Shown: piece after piece, positions 8,403 to 17,564 of the stretch
Numbering within the stretch: position 1 is the stretch's first letter
How the letters are laid out: each line of letters begins with the position of its first letter
Assembly: GCA_020426325.1 (NCBI GenBank)
Contig: JAGQQG010000019.1
Coordinates: 1-64,000, forward strand
DNA: 64,000 bases
Direction of reading: 5' to 3'
Origin: Planctomycetaceae bacterium
Lineage (GTDB): Bacteria; Planctomycetota; Planctomycetia; Planctomycetales; Planctomycetaceae
Notes under the pieces: generated by a model
Seen by the model: the letters and a program-made list of their open reading frames with translations, nothing else
The model's database searches: none
Told to the model about the DNA's origin: nothing
Position numbers and translations under genes: made by a program

Positions 8403-9187
8403 TGCCCAACTCATCATCACCAGTCGCATTGATCACCGGTGGCGCCCGAGGCATTGGGTTGGGTATTGCGGAGCGTCTAGCAGGAGAAGGGTATCGCCTG
8501 ATCCTGAACGGAGTGCGTACCGAGACCGAGGTTGCTCCGGTGCTTGATGGGCTGCGAGATAGAAAATCGGTCGACGTCCATTATTGTCAGGGGGATGTGA
8601 GTCTCGCTGCTGACCGGGAGCGGATGATCGCAGAGACACGCTCCGCATTCGGTCGACTGGACGTTCTGGTCAACAACGCGGGCATTACTTCGCCGGGCCG
8701 GAAGGACATTCTCGAAGCGGACGAAGCGAGCTTTGACCGGGTGATCGGGATCAATCTCAAAGGTGGTTTTTTCCTCACGCAGCTCGCAGCAAACTGGATG
8801 ATCGAACAACGTCGACATGATCCGGAACAGCGAATGTGTGTCGTCAACATCTCCTCGGTCTCCAGCGAGATCGTCTCGGTGAACCGGGGTGACTACTGTC
8901 TGACGAAGGCTGCCATCGGCATGGCGACGAAGTTGTGGGCTGTCCGTCTGGCGGAGTTCGGTATCGACGTCTACGAGGTGCGACCGGGCGTGATCGAGAG
9001 CGACATGACCGCTGGTGTGACCGAGAAATATGACCGACTGATCGCAGAAGGCCTCACCCACGAGCGACGCTGGGGCAAGCCGGAGGACGTCGGACGAGCC
9101 GTCGCTACGCTCGTGCGTGGCGACATCCCCTACGCGACTGGACAGGTGCTCAAGATTGACGGAGGCATGACCATCCGTGCGATGTGA
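8402..9187 (+). CDS. Short-chain dehydrogenase/reductase (3-ketoacyl-ACP reductase-like)
   Basis: A 261-residue classical SDR. It shows the cofactor motif TGGARGIG near residue 13, NNAG near 91, and the catalytic Ser in NISSVSS with YCLTK as the YxxxK pair near 161. The C-terminal YATGQVLKIDGG is typical. Databases usually name such proteins 3-oxoacyl-ACP reductase, but next to a GH88-like hydrolase a role on a keto-uronate or deoxy-sugar is at least as likely. GTG 8399 is an alternative start. It probably acts in the cytoplasm. Confidence 0.9.
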   Translation: MPNSSSPVALITGGARGIGLGIAERLAGEGYRLILNGVRTETEVAPVLDGLRDRKSVDVHYCQGDVSLAADRERMIAETRSAFGRLDVLVNNAGITSPGRKDILEADEASFDRVIGINLKGGFFLTQLAANWMIEQRRHDPEQRMCVVNISSVSSEIVSVNRGDYCLTKAAIGMATKLWAVRLAEFGIDVYEVRPGVIESDMTAGVTEKYDRLIAEGLTHERRWGKPEDVGRAVATLVRGDIPYATGQVLKIDGGMTIRAM

Positions 9188-9322
9188 GGCAATATTTTTC
9201 CCAAGGTGTTAGGGCTCGCACTAGAGCACGATTGACGCTTGGATCGACTTCAGCCATCGTGATATCTACAGAGTCACAATTGACGACTCCTCATAAAACA
9301 ATTGACTGCCGGAGCAGGTGCA

Positions 9323-10246
9323 ATGAATCCCTCAATTTCTCGCCGTGAGTTTCTGACATCCACAGGCATGATGGCGGCTGGACTGGCGATGACCGGTGCC
9401 AAGGCCAACTTCTTGTACGCTGCTGACGAATCGCCGCTCTACAAGATCTCGCTGGCCGAATGGTCTCTCCATCGGACGTTGTTCAGCGGGAAGATGGACC
9501 ATCTGGACTTCGCCCGAGTCGCCAAGGTTGAGTTTGGGATCGAGGCGGTCGAGTACGTCAATCAGTTCTTCAAGGATAAGGCTCGTGACGAAAAGTATCT
9601 TGGAGAGATGAAGCAGCGTGCAGCCGACCAAGATGTGAAAAGCCTGTTGATCATGATCGACGGGGAAGGCCAACTTGGTGATGCTAATTCGGCCCAACGC
9701 AAACAGGCTGTGGAAAACCATCACCAATGGGTTGAGGCAGCCAAGTTTCTGGGGTGCCACGCGATTCGCGTCAACGCCGCAAGCAGTGGGACGTACGAGG
9801 AACAGCAGGACCGGGCAGCAGACGGACTCCGCCAGCTAACCGAGTTTGCGGAGCCGTATGGAATTGCCGTGATTGTCGAGAACCACGGAGGGCTGTCATC
9901 GAACGGAGCATGGCTGGCTGGCGTGATGGAGAAGGTCGATCATCCCAACTGTGGCACGTTGCCGGATTTCGGCAACTTCCGCGTGGGCCAGGATGAATGG
10001 TATGACCGCTACAAGGGCGTTTCAGAGTTGATGCCCTATGCCAAGGCTGTCAGTGCGAAATCTCACTCCTTTGCAGACGGTCGAGAAGTGAACACCGATT
10101 ATCACAGGATGATGAAGATCGTCGTTGACGCTGGTTACCACGGCTACGTGGGCATTGAGTGGGAAGGCAGCGAACCGGACGAATACGAAGGTATCCGTCT
10201 CACGAAACAGCTGCTCGAGCAAGTGCGTGACGATCTGTCGACCTGA
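9323..10246 (+). CDS. Tat-exported sugar phosphate isomerase/epimerase family protein (TIM barrel)
   Basis: A 307-residue xylose-isomerase-like TIM barrel. The N-terminal [18 protein letters not shown] is a twin-arginine signal. Core motifs are [27 protein letters not shown] and GYVGIEWEG, giving the usual Glu/His/Asp metal ligands. GGAG about 8 nt upstream supports ATG 9323 over the longer frame. The family isomerises or epimerises sugars or inositol derivatives; pairing with a Tat oxidoreductase is common in planctomycetes. The exact substrate is unknown. Confidence 0.9.
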   Translation: MNPSISRREFLTSTGMMAAGLAMTGAKANFLYAADESPLYKISLAEWSLHRTLFSGKMDHLDFARVAKVEFGIEAVEYVNQFFKDKARDEKYLGEMKQRAADQDVKSLLIMIDGEGQLGDANSAQRKQAVENHHQWVEAAKFLGCHAIRVNAASSGTYEEQQDRAADGLRQLTEFAEPYGIAVIVENHGGLSSNGAWLAGVMEKVDHPNCGTLPDFGNFRVGQDEWYDRYKGVSELMPYAKAVSAKSHSFADGREVNTDYHRMMKIVVDAGYHGYVGIEWEGSEPDEYEGIRLTKQLLEQVRDDLST

Positions 10247-10273
10247 CACAACAGGTCGAGGACTGGTAGAGGC

Positions 10274-11563
10274 ATGACTCCTGATGCTGCTTCGCTGCCG
10301 ACGGATGTAGTCGTGGTTCGTCGATTGCGTCGGCTGACCTGTGTTTTCGCCGGACTATTGGTCTCTGCGACGTGGCCCTTGTGGATTCCGGGGCCGGAGT
10401 TGCCGGATATCCCGTGGTCTGAAAGCTGGTGTTTTCTGCCCGAGTCATTCTTCGACTGGACTCTGCTGGCTGGTGCGGCCCTTTGGCTGGTGCTGGAATT
10501 CGTCGGACTCGATCGTCGGAGTTGCCGGACGTGGATCATCAGAGGAATCCTTGCCGGCCCGTGGATGATCCTGCTGGTTCTGGATCAGCATCGTCTGCAA
10601 CCGTGGGTTGTGCAGATGCTCATGCTGGCAGCAATTCTTTCCGTTGCTGATGCACGGACTGGTCTCCGCTGTGCGCGGTTACTCGTTATCAGCATTTACA
10701 TTCACTCGGCAGTGTCGAAGATCGACGTGGCGTTCATTAATTCTCATGGACAGTTTCTTCTGGATGGGCTGACAAAGTCGTTGGGTGTTTCCACAGAGTT
10801 CTGGAGTGCGACCACGAAACGAGTGCTGGCGGGGACGTTTCCAGTCGGGGAGTTGCTCACCGGGATATTCCTGCTATGGCCGAGAACCCGTCGGATCGGA
10901 CTGACACTGGCGATCATGATGCACGTCATGCTTCTGCTCACGCTGGGGCCGTTGGGGCATGCTCATCACTGGGGCGTGCTTGTGTGGAACGTCTATTTCA
11001 TCCTGATGGACCTGTTGATTTTTCGAGCGAGCGTTCCCGTAGAGAAAGATAGAATCGAGTTGCCCGCTCGGAATTCGAGCATTTTGTCACCGGACTTCTC
11101 TGAGAAAGCGGGAAATGTCATTGCATACGCTGGCACCGCCCTCTTTGCGATCCTTCCATGCCTGTCGTGGTGGGGATATTGGGATCATTGGCCGAGTTGG
11201 GCCGTGTACTCGTCGCGGCCTGCGATCGTGGAGGTGTCTGTCCCTGAAGGTGATATTGAGAGGCTTCCACAATCGCTCCAACCGTTTATTGGATCACCGC
11301 AGCCGTTGAGTGACCTGTGCCCGGTCAACCTTGATGCGTGGTCGTTTGAAACTCTGTGGTGTCCAATGTATCCGCAGGAACGCTATCGACTGGCCGTCGC
11401 ACTGGCATTGGGAGAACGATCTGGGATCGACAGCATGCGAGTGATCGTCCGTTCGTCACCCGACCGTTGGACGGGCGAGCGGCAGGAAACGACACTCGAC
11501 GGGCTGCCCGCGATTCGATCACGGGCGGAGAAGTTCTGGATCAATACACGATCTCGTCAGTGA
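10274..11563 (+). CDS. Multi-pass membrane protein, HTTM/MauE-DoxX-like
   Basis: A 429-residue integral membrane protein with about seven hydrophobic segments in residues 20-350. The segment ISIYIHSAVSKID followed by FLLDGL and the later MMHVMLLLTLGPLGHAHHW recall the HTTM and vitamin-K-carboxylase-like families, in which the membrane part carries conserved His and Lys. A hydrophilic C-terminal part (after about 330) is probably extracytoplasmic. GAGG precedes ATG 10274, which is 27 nt after the isomerase stop, so they are probably cotranscribed. The family assignment is tentative. Confidence 0.7.
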   Translation: MTPDAASLPTDVVVVRRLRRLTCVFAGLLVSATWPLWIPGPELPDIPWSESWCFLPESFFDWTLLAGAALWLVLEFVGLDRRSCRTWIIRGILAGPWMILLVLDQHRLQPWVVQMLMLAAILSVADARTGLRCARLLVISIYIHSAVSKIDVAFINSHGQFLLDGLTKSLGVSTEFWSATTKRVLAGTFPVGELLTGIFLLWPRTRRIGLTLAIMMHVMLLLTLGPLGHAHHWGVLVWNVYFILMDLLIFRASVPVEKDRIELPARNSSILSPDFSEKAGNVIAYAGTALFAILPCLSWWGYWDHWPSWAVYSSRPAIVEVSVPEGDIERLPQSLQPFIGSPQPLSDLCPVNLDAWSFETLWCPMYPQERYRLAVALALGERSGIDSMRVIVRSSPDRWTGERQETTLDGLPAIRSRAEKFWINTRSRQ

Positions 11564-11582
11564 ATCAAGAATTGGCTGTCGA

Positions 11583-12161
11583 ATGCTTTCACTGCGGAAA
11601 CCAGATGCAGAAAGACTTCAGCTGTTTCTGGCCGAACAGGCGAAGCTTGACTTCACCTATAAACCCGTTGTCGCAACCGCAACGACTCCTCCGTCCGGGT
11701 TCGTGGTCGACCACACGCGAGTCAAGTTGGGTGAAGGCGAATCGGTCTACCTCGTTGCAATGGCAGCGATGAAGCGATGGAAGCAATTTCAACTCGGCTG
11801 GGTCGATACCTTCCCTCCCGAACTTCCCATTGAGCCGGGGAACGTCGTCGCCGTGATGGGATCTGCAGCTGGATTTTGGTGGACCAACGCTTGCCGGATC
11901 GTACATGTCATCGACGAATCTGGCCCTGTCGAACGATTTGGGTTTGCTTACGGAACCTTGCCTGGGCATGTCGAATGTGGCGAGGAGCGATTCCTCGTCG
12001 AATGGGATCATAAAAGCAACGGTGTCTGGTACGACATCCTGGCCTTCTCGAAGCCAAATCATCCACTCTCGCGACTCGGTTACCCCTTCGTTCGGCGTCT
12101 GCAGAAACAGTTTGGCCGGGATTCCGCGTCTGCGATGATCCAGGCGATCGATCGGAGGTGA
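11583..12161 (+). CDS. DUF1990 (UPF0548) family protein
   Basis: A 192-residue soluble protein. The block WVDTFPPELPIEPGNVVAV, then FWWTNACRIVHVIDE, FGFAYGTLPGHVECGEERF and a C-terminal FSKPNHPLSRLGYPFVRRLQ match the DUF1990 family well. That family is widespread in actinobacteria, planctomycetes and plants and has no proven function. It starts 19 nt after the membrane protein gene, so the two probably form an operon. Confidence 0.85.
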   Translation: MLSLRKPDAERLQLFLAEQAKLDFTYKPVVATATTPPSGFVVDHTRVKLGEGESVYLVAMAAMKRWKQFQLGWVDTFPPELPIEPGNVVAVMGSAAGFWWTNACRIVHVIDESGPVERFGFAYGTLPGHVECGEERFLVEWDHKSNGVWYDILAFSKPNHPLSRLGYPFVRRLQKQFGRDSASAMIQAIDRR

Positions 12162-12283
12162 CTCTTCGTTGGCACCCTGGTTGATATCCCTGCGGATCAA
12201 GTTCGTGATATGATCAAGAGCCGTGGGGCGAGCAGCCAAACTGACCATTTGTCTCAATTTTCGATGACTTGGAGATGACAACC

Positions 12284-12991
12284 GTGCGACGCTTCATGCA
12301 ACTCAGCGTGATCTTGGTCCTGATTCTCGCACCATCAGTGATGTATGCTCAGGACAAGAGCGTTAATCCGGGGATTAACAAGTCTTTCGAGAATCCGGAT
12401 GTCGGCACCTTCGTCGAGCGATTCGAGAAGGAAGGGCGGGATGCGTTCGATCATCGTCTGGAGATTGTCGAGACCATCGGCCTGAAGCCGGGTATGGTCG
12501 TGGCCGACGTGGGGGCGGGGACCGGGTTGTTTACACGCCTGTTCTCTCCGGAAGTCGGCCCCGAGGGCAAGGTGATCGCGGTCGATATCGCGGAGACATT
12601 CGTCAAGCATGTCGAGCAGTCCGCTCATGATGCCGGCTGTGACAATGTCATCGGCGTGGTCTGTAAAGAGGACTCGGTGAATCTCCCTCCCAATTCAATC
12701 GACCTTGCGTTCATCTGTGACACGTACCATCACTTCGAATTCCCGGCGAAGACCATGCAGTCCATTCATCAGGCCCTGAGGGACGGGGGACAGGTGATTC
12801 TCATTGACTTCCATCGGATTGAGGGGGTCAGCCGGGAGTGGACGATGAGCCACGTGCGTGCTGGTCAGGAAGTCTTCACGAAGGAAATCACAGACGTTGG
12901 CTTCCGGCAGATCGAGGAGAAGGGAGACCTGCTGGACGAGTCATATTTCGTCCGTTTCGAGAAGGCGACCCTGCCTGAGGAAGCCAACTGA
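12284..12991 (+). CDS. Exported class I SAM-dependent methyltransferase
   Basis: About 235 residues. A signal peptide (FMQLSVILVLILAPSVMYAQ) precedes a Rossmann methyltransferase core: VVADVGAGTGLFTRLF is motif I, VIAVDIAETF the acidic-loop region, and LAFICDTYHHFEFP follows. An exported methyltransferase is unusual because SAM is cytoplasmic, yet similar proteins are common in planctomycetes. ATG 12275 is an alternative start, but GGAG at 12271-12274 is 9 nt from GTG 12284 and abuts ATG 12275, so GTG is preferred. The substrate is unknown. Confidence 0.85.
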   Translation: MRRFMQLSVILVLILAPSVMYAQDKSVNPGINKSFENPDVGTFVERFEKEGRDAFDHRLEIVETIGLKPGMVVADVGAGTGLFTRLFSPEVGPEGKVIAVDIAETFVKHVEQSAHDAGCDNVIGVVCKEDSVNLPPNSIDLAFICDTYHHFEFPAKTMQSIHQALRDGGQVILIDFHRIEGVSREWTMSHVRAGQEVFTKEITDVGFRQIEEKGDLLDESYFVRFEKATLPEEAN

Positions 12992-13061
12992 GGAATTCGT
13001 CTGAATTCGGGAGCATCGAGAGATCGCCGCAGAATCTCCGTGCCACGAGAGTGTGAGGAGA

Positions 13062-13460
13062 CTACTCCTCAGCCTTGGGAAAACCGGCTGAGATGAGATC
13101 CTCGTATCCCGGTTTCAAGACTCGGATGTTGAATCCGTATTTACTGAGAATCTCACCTGCCACGAGACATCGCTGTCCGGATCGACAGTGCAAGTAGAGA
13201 ATTTTGTCCTTCGGCAGTGCTTTCAATTCATCATCGGTCACTCCGTCGCGAAGACTGCTCAGCGGAAGGAACGTCGCGCCGTCAATGTGTCCGCTGTCCC
13301 ACTCTTTCTCTTCGCGGACATCCACCAGCACTGCCTTCTCGTCGATGATGTTCTGTTTGACCTTCGTCAGCGGTTCCTTCGTGTGCTCAGCTGCTTCGGC
13401 CAACGCTCCCATGCCGACAACCATCAGCAGGAACAGACAAACAACGCGGATATGAGCCAT
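13062..13460 (-). CDS. Periplasmic rhodanese-like domain protein
   Basis: A 132-residue single-domain sulfurtransferase-like protein. A signal peptide (HIRVVCLFLLMVVGMGALAEA) precedes the rhodanese fold: LVDVREEKEWDSGHIDGA, then the active loop HCRSGQR with the catalytic Cys, and RVLKPGYEDLISAGFP. It may carry persulfide or serve in redox roles in the periplasm. ATG 13460 is preferred over the frame opening at 13481 because the signal peptide starts there and AGAAG lies upstream. Confidence 0.88.
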   Translation of the reverse strand: MAHIRVVCLFLLMVVGMGALAEAAEHTKEPLTKVKQNIIDEKAVLVDVREEKEWDSGHIDGATFLPLSSLRDGVTDDELKALPKDKILYLHCRSGQRCLVAGEILSKYGFNIRVLKPGYEDLISAGFPKAEE

Positions 13461-13768
13461 GGAATCTTCTCTGGTGAACAATTTATGTTCGCGAAGGATG
13501 AACGTCTCTTGCGACTGTCATTGGTGATTTGTTCCCTTCATTGAACGTAAATCAGACTGAGCAATCAAGAGAGATCCTTATCCACCCTGATTGAGTTTCC
13601 GAAATCCTACCTCTCCGCTCGCGACAGCTGTAGAATTAAGACACAGGCGTCGGTCATGTCGAAAAGTCAACGACAGACGTCTCGCGAGCCTGCCACAAAG
13701 TTTGCCAATCTCAAGAACATAATGCGACGATGACGGGCGAGAACAGGACTTGCCAGGAAGGGGAAGCA
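13461..13768. other. Divergent intergenic region between rhodanese and methyltransferase genes
   Basis: About 308 bp without a supported gene. It must hold the promoters of the divergent genes at 13460 and 13769. I see no clear consensus promoter, long inverted repeat or small ORF with a good ribosome binding site. Confidence 0.5.
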
Positions 13769-14776
13769 GTGACAGAAACATCAACGCATCACGTGTTGGA
13801 CCGGATGATCACCGGGTACTGGGTCTCGCAGGCCATCTATGCCGCGGCCAAGTTCGGCATCGCAGACCATTTGAAGAACGGGCCTCGATCGATTGATGAG
13901 TTGGCCAAGCTCTCCTCGGCGAATCCGGATGCGCTCTATCGCCTGCTGCGTGCGTTGGCGAGCGTGGGCATCTTCGAGGAAGTCGAGTCGCGACATTTCT
14001 CGTTAACCCCGCTTGCTGAACCGCTTCAGAGTGACGTTCCCGGATCAAAGCGGGCGCTGGCTCTGATGTCGGGAGACGAACAGTTTCGGGCGTGGACCGA
14101 AATCGAGTACAGCATCCGGACTGGAGAGATTGCCTTCGACAGAGTCTTCGGCAAACCGATCTTCGATTATCTCGGTGAGCACCCCGAGAAGGCACGAATC
14201 TTTGATGCAGCAATGGTCGGCATACATGGTCGAGAGGCGAATGCAATTCTTAATGCCTACGATTTTTCCCAGATCGATGTCGTGGCGGACATCGGCGGCG
14301 GAAATGGTTCGCAGATTTCTGAGCTCCTGCGTCAACGAGCGTCCATACGGGGCATCCTGTTCGACCTGCCGCATGTGATCGAACGAGCCAGAGTGACCAT
14401 TAATGCATCGAATTTGACGGACCGTTGCCAACTGGTCGGAGGGAACTTTTTCGAATCCGTTCCCAGCGGAGCTGACATCTACATGATGCGGCACATCATC
14501 CATGACTGGCACGAGGACAAGGCACTGACCATCCTGAGAAATTGTCACAAGGCCATGCCGTCGAACGGTAAGCTGCTGGTCGTCGAGAGCGTGATCCCGC
14601 AGGGGAACGAGCCGTTTGGCGGTAAGTTTCTTGATCTGGTGATGCTGCTGATCCCGGGCGGCAAGGAACGTACCGAGAACGAATACCGTGAGCTGTTCCG
14701 CAAGGCCGGGTTTGAGCTGACGCGAGTCATCCCGACGGAAACAGAAGTCAGTATCATTGAAGCAGTGAAGGTATAG
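13769..14776 (+). CDS. O-methyltransferase (family 2, dimerisation plus SAM domain)
   Basis: About 335 residues. An N-terminal winged-helix dimerisation domain (YWVSQAIYAAAKFGIADHLKNG, NPDALYRLLRALASVGIFEE) is followed by a SAM domain with VVADIGGGNGSQISELL and the catalytic block MRHIIHDWHEDKA, where the His is the expected base. This resembles acetylserotonin/hydroxyneurosporene-type O-methyltransferases. ATG 13730 is in frame, but AAGGGGA just before GTG 13769 marks the better start. Four nt separate it from the esterase gene, so the pair is probably cotranscribed. The substrate is likely a small hydroxylated molecule. Confidence 0.85.
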   Translation: MTETSTHHVLDRMITGYWVSQAIYAAAKFGIADHLKNGPRSIDELAKLSSANPDALYRLLRALASVGIFEEVESRHFSLTPLAEPLQSDVPGSKRALALMSGDEQFRAWTEIEYSIRTGEIAFDRVFGKPIFDYLGEHPEKARIFDAAMVGIHGREANAILNAYDFSQIDVVADIGGGNGSQISELLRQRASIRGILFDLPHVIERARVTINASNLTDRCQLVGGNFFESVPSGADIYMMRHIIHDWHEDKALTILRNCHKAMPSNGKLLVVESVIPQGNEPFGGKFLDLVMLLIPGGKERTENEYRELFRKAGFELTRVIPTETEVSIIEAVKV

Positions 14777-14780
14777 GGTG

Positions 14781-16577
14781 ATGAGATTGACCACGCTGAG
14801 GTTTGAAAGAATCCGAGGGAGACGGTCACCGAAGTCCATTGATCTATGGACTTTCCTTTCGCTCGCAACGTCGATGTTCGTCGGCTCACAAGAGTTACTT
14901 GCTCAAGAGGTCACTCCTGAACAGGGCATCGCACCATCCTATGCAGATGTGAAATATGGACCTCACGAGCGGCACTTGATGGATGTCTGGCTGGCCGAAT
15001 CGGAGACGCCCACCCCAGTGCTGATTTCCATTCACGGCGGTGCCTTTCGACACGGCGACAAGAGTGTGAGCCGTTCGGTGTTAAGGGAGTGCTTGAAAGC
15101 AGGGATCTCTGTGGTCGCGATCACTTATCGCTTCACGGACGAAGCCATCGCGCCCGCTCAACATCAAGACGCTGCCCGAGCCGTGCAATTCGTGCGACAT
15201 CACGCGAAGGAGTGGAATCTCGATCCGACCCGTGTCGCAGCGACCGGCGGCTCTGCGGGAGCAGGCATGTCACTGTGGCTGGGGTTCCATGAGGACATGG
15301 CCGATCCTGAGAGTGATGATCCCATCTCGCGAGAATCGACCCGTTTGACCTGCATGGCCGTCAACAACGGACAGACTTCTTACGACCCTCGCTTCATCCG
15401 CGATCTGTTTCCTTCGACGGACACATTTGCGAATTCTGCACTGGCGGACCTGTTCGATGTGGATCTGAAGCGACTCGACGAGCTTCCCGCGGAGAAGTAT
15501 GCCCTTTTCGAGGAAGTCTCCGCGATTAATCATCTCACGAAGGACGATGTCCCTGTGCTGATGACATACGACAGCGATTTCGATACTCCGATCAGCAGTC
15601 GCAGCATCGGAATTCACCATCCCCGCTTTGGGAAGGTGCTTCAGGAGGCCATGGACAATCTGGGCATCGAGTGTCATGTCGAAACTGGCTTTGCTCAAGG
15701 ACGGAATGATCGACCGAGACTTGTGATGGCGTTCCTCAAGCGGCATCTGGCACCGAAACCGATCGTTGAAGAGAACGTGACCTATGGAGTCGCAGACGGT
15801 ACGGAACTCAAGCTCGATCTAGCTCGTCCTGCCGGCGATGGTCCATTTCCGGCGATTGTGTTCATTCATGGCGGAGGCTGGTATCTGGGAGACCGACACG
15901 GTTATCGGGATGAGATCGAGGCAGCTGCCCGCCGCGGCTATGTCGGCATCACGATCACCTACCGGCTGATGCAGTTTGATGAATCGCAGAAGGAGACCAC
16001 GACTGCAACGACCATTTTTCCAGCTCAGGTACATGATGCAAAGGCAGCCGTCCGTTGGGTACGGGCTCACGCAGACGAGTATCGCATCGACCCTGATCGC
16101 ATTGGTGTGACAGGGCAATCAGCGGGAGGCCATCTGTCGCTGATGGTCGGGCTGACCGATGCCGATGCCAATCTGGAGGGAGACTGTGGAAACCCCGAAT
16201 ACTCCAGCCGTGTGCAGGCGGTGGTGAATGTCTTCGGACCGACCGATATGGCCAGATCCTTTGAGACGAGTTCCGTGAGCTGGATCTTCCGATTGGTGAT
16301 GGGAGGCAAGCCGGACGAGGTCCCCGATACGTACAAAGCTGCGAGCCCCCTGACCTACGTCAGCGAAGACGATCCTCCGGTCCTCACATTGCACGGTGAT
16401 CAGGATCGTCTCGTTCCAATCGCTCAGGCAACGACGCTCGATAATGCCATGAAGGTCGCTCACGCTGATCACACGCTCATTGTGTTTGAGGGCCAGGGCC
16501 ACGGCTTCGGACGCGAGTATCGGCGAAAAGAACGTGACGCCATGTGGAACTTCTTTCACCGGCATCTCCACCCATAG
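14781..16577 (+). CDS. Tandem alpha/beta-hydrolase (two BD-FAE-type esterase domains), secreted
   Basis: A 598-residue fusion of two esterase-lipase domains behind an N-terminal hydrophobic segment (LWTFLSLATSMFVG). Domain 1 (about 50-325) has SIHGGAFRHGD and TGGSAGAG with Ser158, but where the triad His is expected there is FAQGRNDRPR, without His. Domain 2 (about 330-598) is complete: HGGGWYLGDRHG, TGQSAGG with Ser447, HGDQDRLVP and GQGHGFG. Domain 1 may therefore be inactive or bind ligand. It starts 4 nt after the O-methyltransferase stop; GTG 14778 is an alternative. Likely an esterase on acylated carbohydrates. Confidence 0.85.
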   Translation: MRLTTLRFERIRGRRSPKSIDLWTFLSLATSMFVGSQELLAQEVTPEQGIAPSYADVKYGPHERHLMDVWLAESETPTPVLISIHGGAFRHGDKSVSRSVLRECLKAGISVVAITYRFTDEAIAPAQHQDAARAVQFVRHHAKEWNLDPTRVAATGGSAGAGMSLWLGFHEDMADPESDDPISRESTRLTCMAVNNGQTSYDPRFIRDLFPSTDTFANSALADLFDVDLKRLDELPAEKYALFEEVSAINHLTKDDVPVLMTYDSDFDTPISSRSIGIHHPRFGKVLQEAMDNLGIECHVETGFAQGRNDRPRLVMAFLKRHLAPKPIVEENVTYGVADGTELKLDLARPAGDGPFPAIVFIHGGGWYLGDRHGYRDEIEAAARRGYVGITITYRLMQFDESQKETTTATTIFPAQVHDAKAAVRWVRAHADEYRIDPDRIGVTGQSAGGHLSLMVGLTDADANLEGDCGNPEYSSRVQAVVNVFGPTDMARSFETSSVSWIFRLVMGGKPDEVPDTYKAASPLTYVSEDDPPVLTLHGDQDRLVPIAQATTLDNAMKVAHADHTLIVFEGQGHGFGREYRRKERDAMWNFFHRHLHP

Positions 16578-16629
16578 AATGTTCCGTTCAAGAGTCACGA
16601 TCATCGGCACGCGCTGATGTGGGTGGGAG

Positions 16630-17430
16630 CTATTCAGTCACAGCGACGCGGGTGAAGTGGTAGAGCATTACACCGGTCGCGACGGACACGTTGAGCGAAT
16701 CGGTTTGTAGCTGCATCGGGATGGTCACACCTCGATCTGCAAGATGCACAATGTCATCCGGCAGGCCGTGTGCTTCGTTCCCGATCATCAGAGCCGTGCG
16801 CCTCGCTCGCTTCGCGGTTTCGAGCGGTGTTCCCCCTTCGACAACCGTTGCGATCAACTCGAAGCGATGTTGCTCTCGCAGTTCGAGGAAACACTGCTGA
16901 ATGTTATCGCTTTCCACAATCGGCAACTTGAGAGCCGCTCCCATGGAGACACGAATGACACGTCTGGAGAACGGATCAGCACATTGTCGTGTGACGATCA
17001 CGGCAGCAGCACCAAATGCGGCACTATTCCTGAGAATCGTGCCCAGATTTGTCGGGTCCTGGACGTCCACGCAAGCCACAACCAAAGCTGTCTCACCGAA
17101 GACATCAGCCTGGCTCGCGATCGCGAGAGGCGTGCGTCGATAACCACATGCCAACACTCCACGATGAAAGTTGAAGCCGACGATCTCTTCCAACAGACCC
17201 GCCTTCGCAATAAAGACCGAAGTCTCCGCAGCACATTCCGGGAGTGCAGACAACCGACGTTCGTCCACAAGAATGGAATGCGTCTCAAAGGAACTGTCAA
17301 GCAACCGCTCCACCAGCAACTGTCCCTCCACAATGAACAGCCCAGATCTGCGAATCAGATCCCGTCGATGCAACTCACGATAGACAGCCACCCGCTGATC
17401 ATCGATCGATTCAACTCGTATCAGATCCAT
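16630..17430 (-). CDS. TrmH/SpoU-family RNA 2'-O-methyltransferase
   Basis: A 266-residue SPOUT enzyme. The N-terminal substrate-binding part includes RRSGLFIVEGQLLVERLL. The knotted catalytic domain shows motif 1 (DVQDPTNLGTILRNSAAFGA), motif 2 (MIGNEAHGLPDDI, about 213-225) and motif 3 (IPMQLQTDSLNVSVATGVML). It methylates a ribose in tRNA or rRNA; the target base cannot be assigned. It lies 134 nt after fmt on the same strand, downstream of def and fmt, so a translation-related grouping is plausible. Confidence 0.9.
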   Translation of the reverse strand: MDLIRVESIDDQRVAVYRELHRRDLIRRSGLFIVEGQLLVERLLDSSFETHSILVDERRLSALPECAAETSVFIAKAGLLEEIVGFNFHRGVLACGYRRTPLAIASQADVFGETALVVACVDVQDPTNLGTILRNSAAFGAAAVIVTRQCADPFSRRVIRVSMGAALKLPIVESDNIQQCFLELREQHRFELIATVVEGGTPLETAKRARRTALMIGNEAHGLPDDIVHLADRGVTIPMQLQTDSLNVSVATGVMLYHFTRVAVTE

Positions 17431-17564
17431 TTCAGAATCGTGCGCGACAGGTCAAATGAAACATCATTCAAACCCTTCAGACCCCACCTTGTGCAATAAC
17501 AACCACTCGGACAAATCACTCACAAGTTATTGCGTGCCTGCTGACTCTGATTCTTCACAATGAG

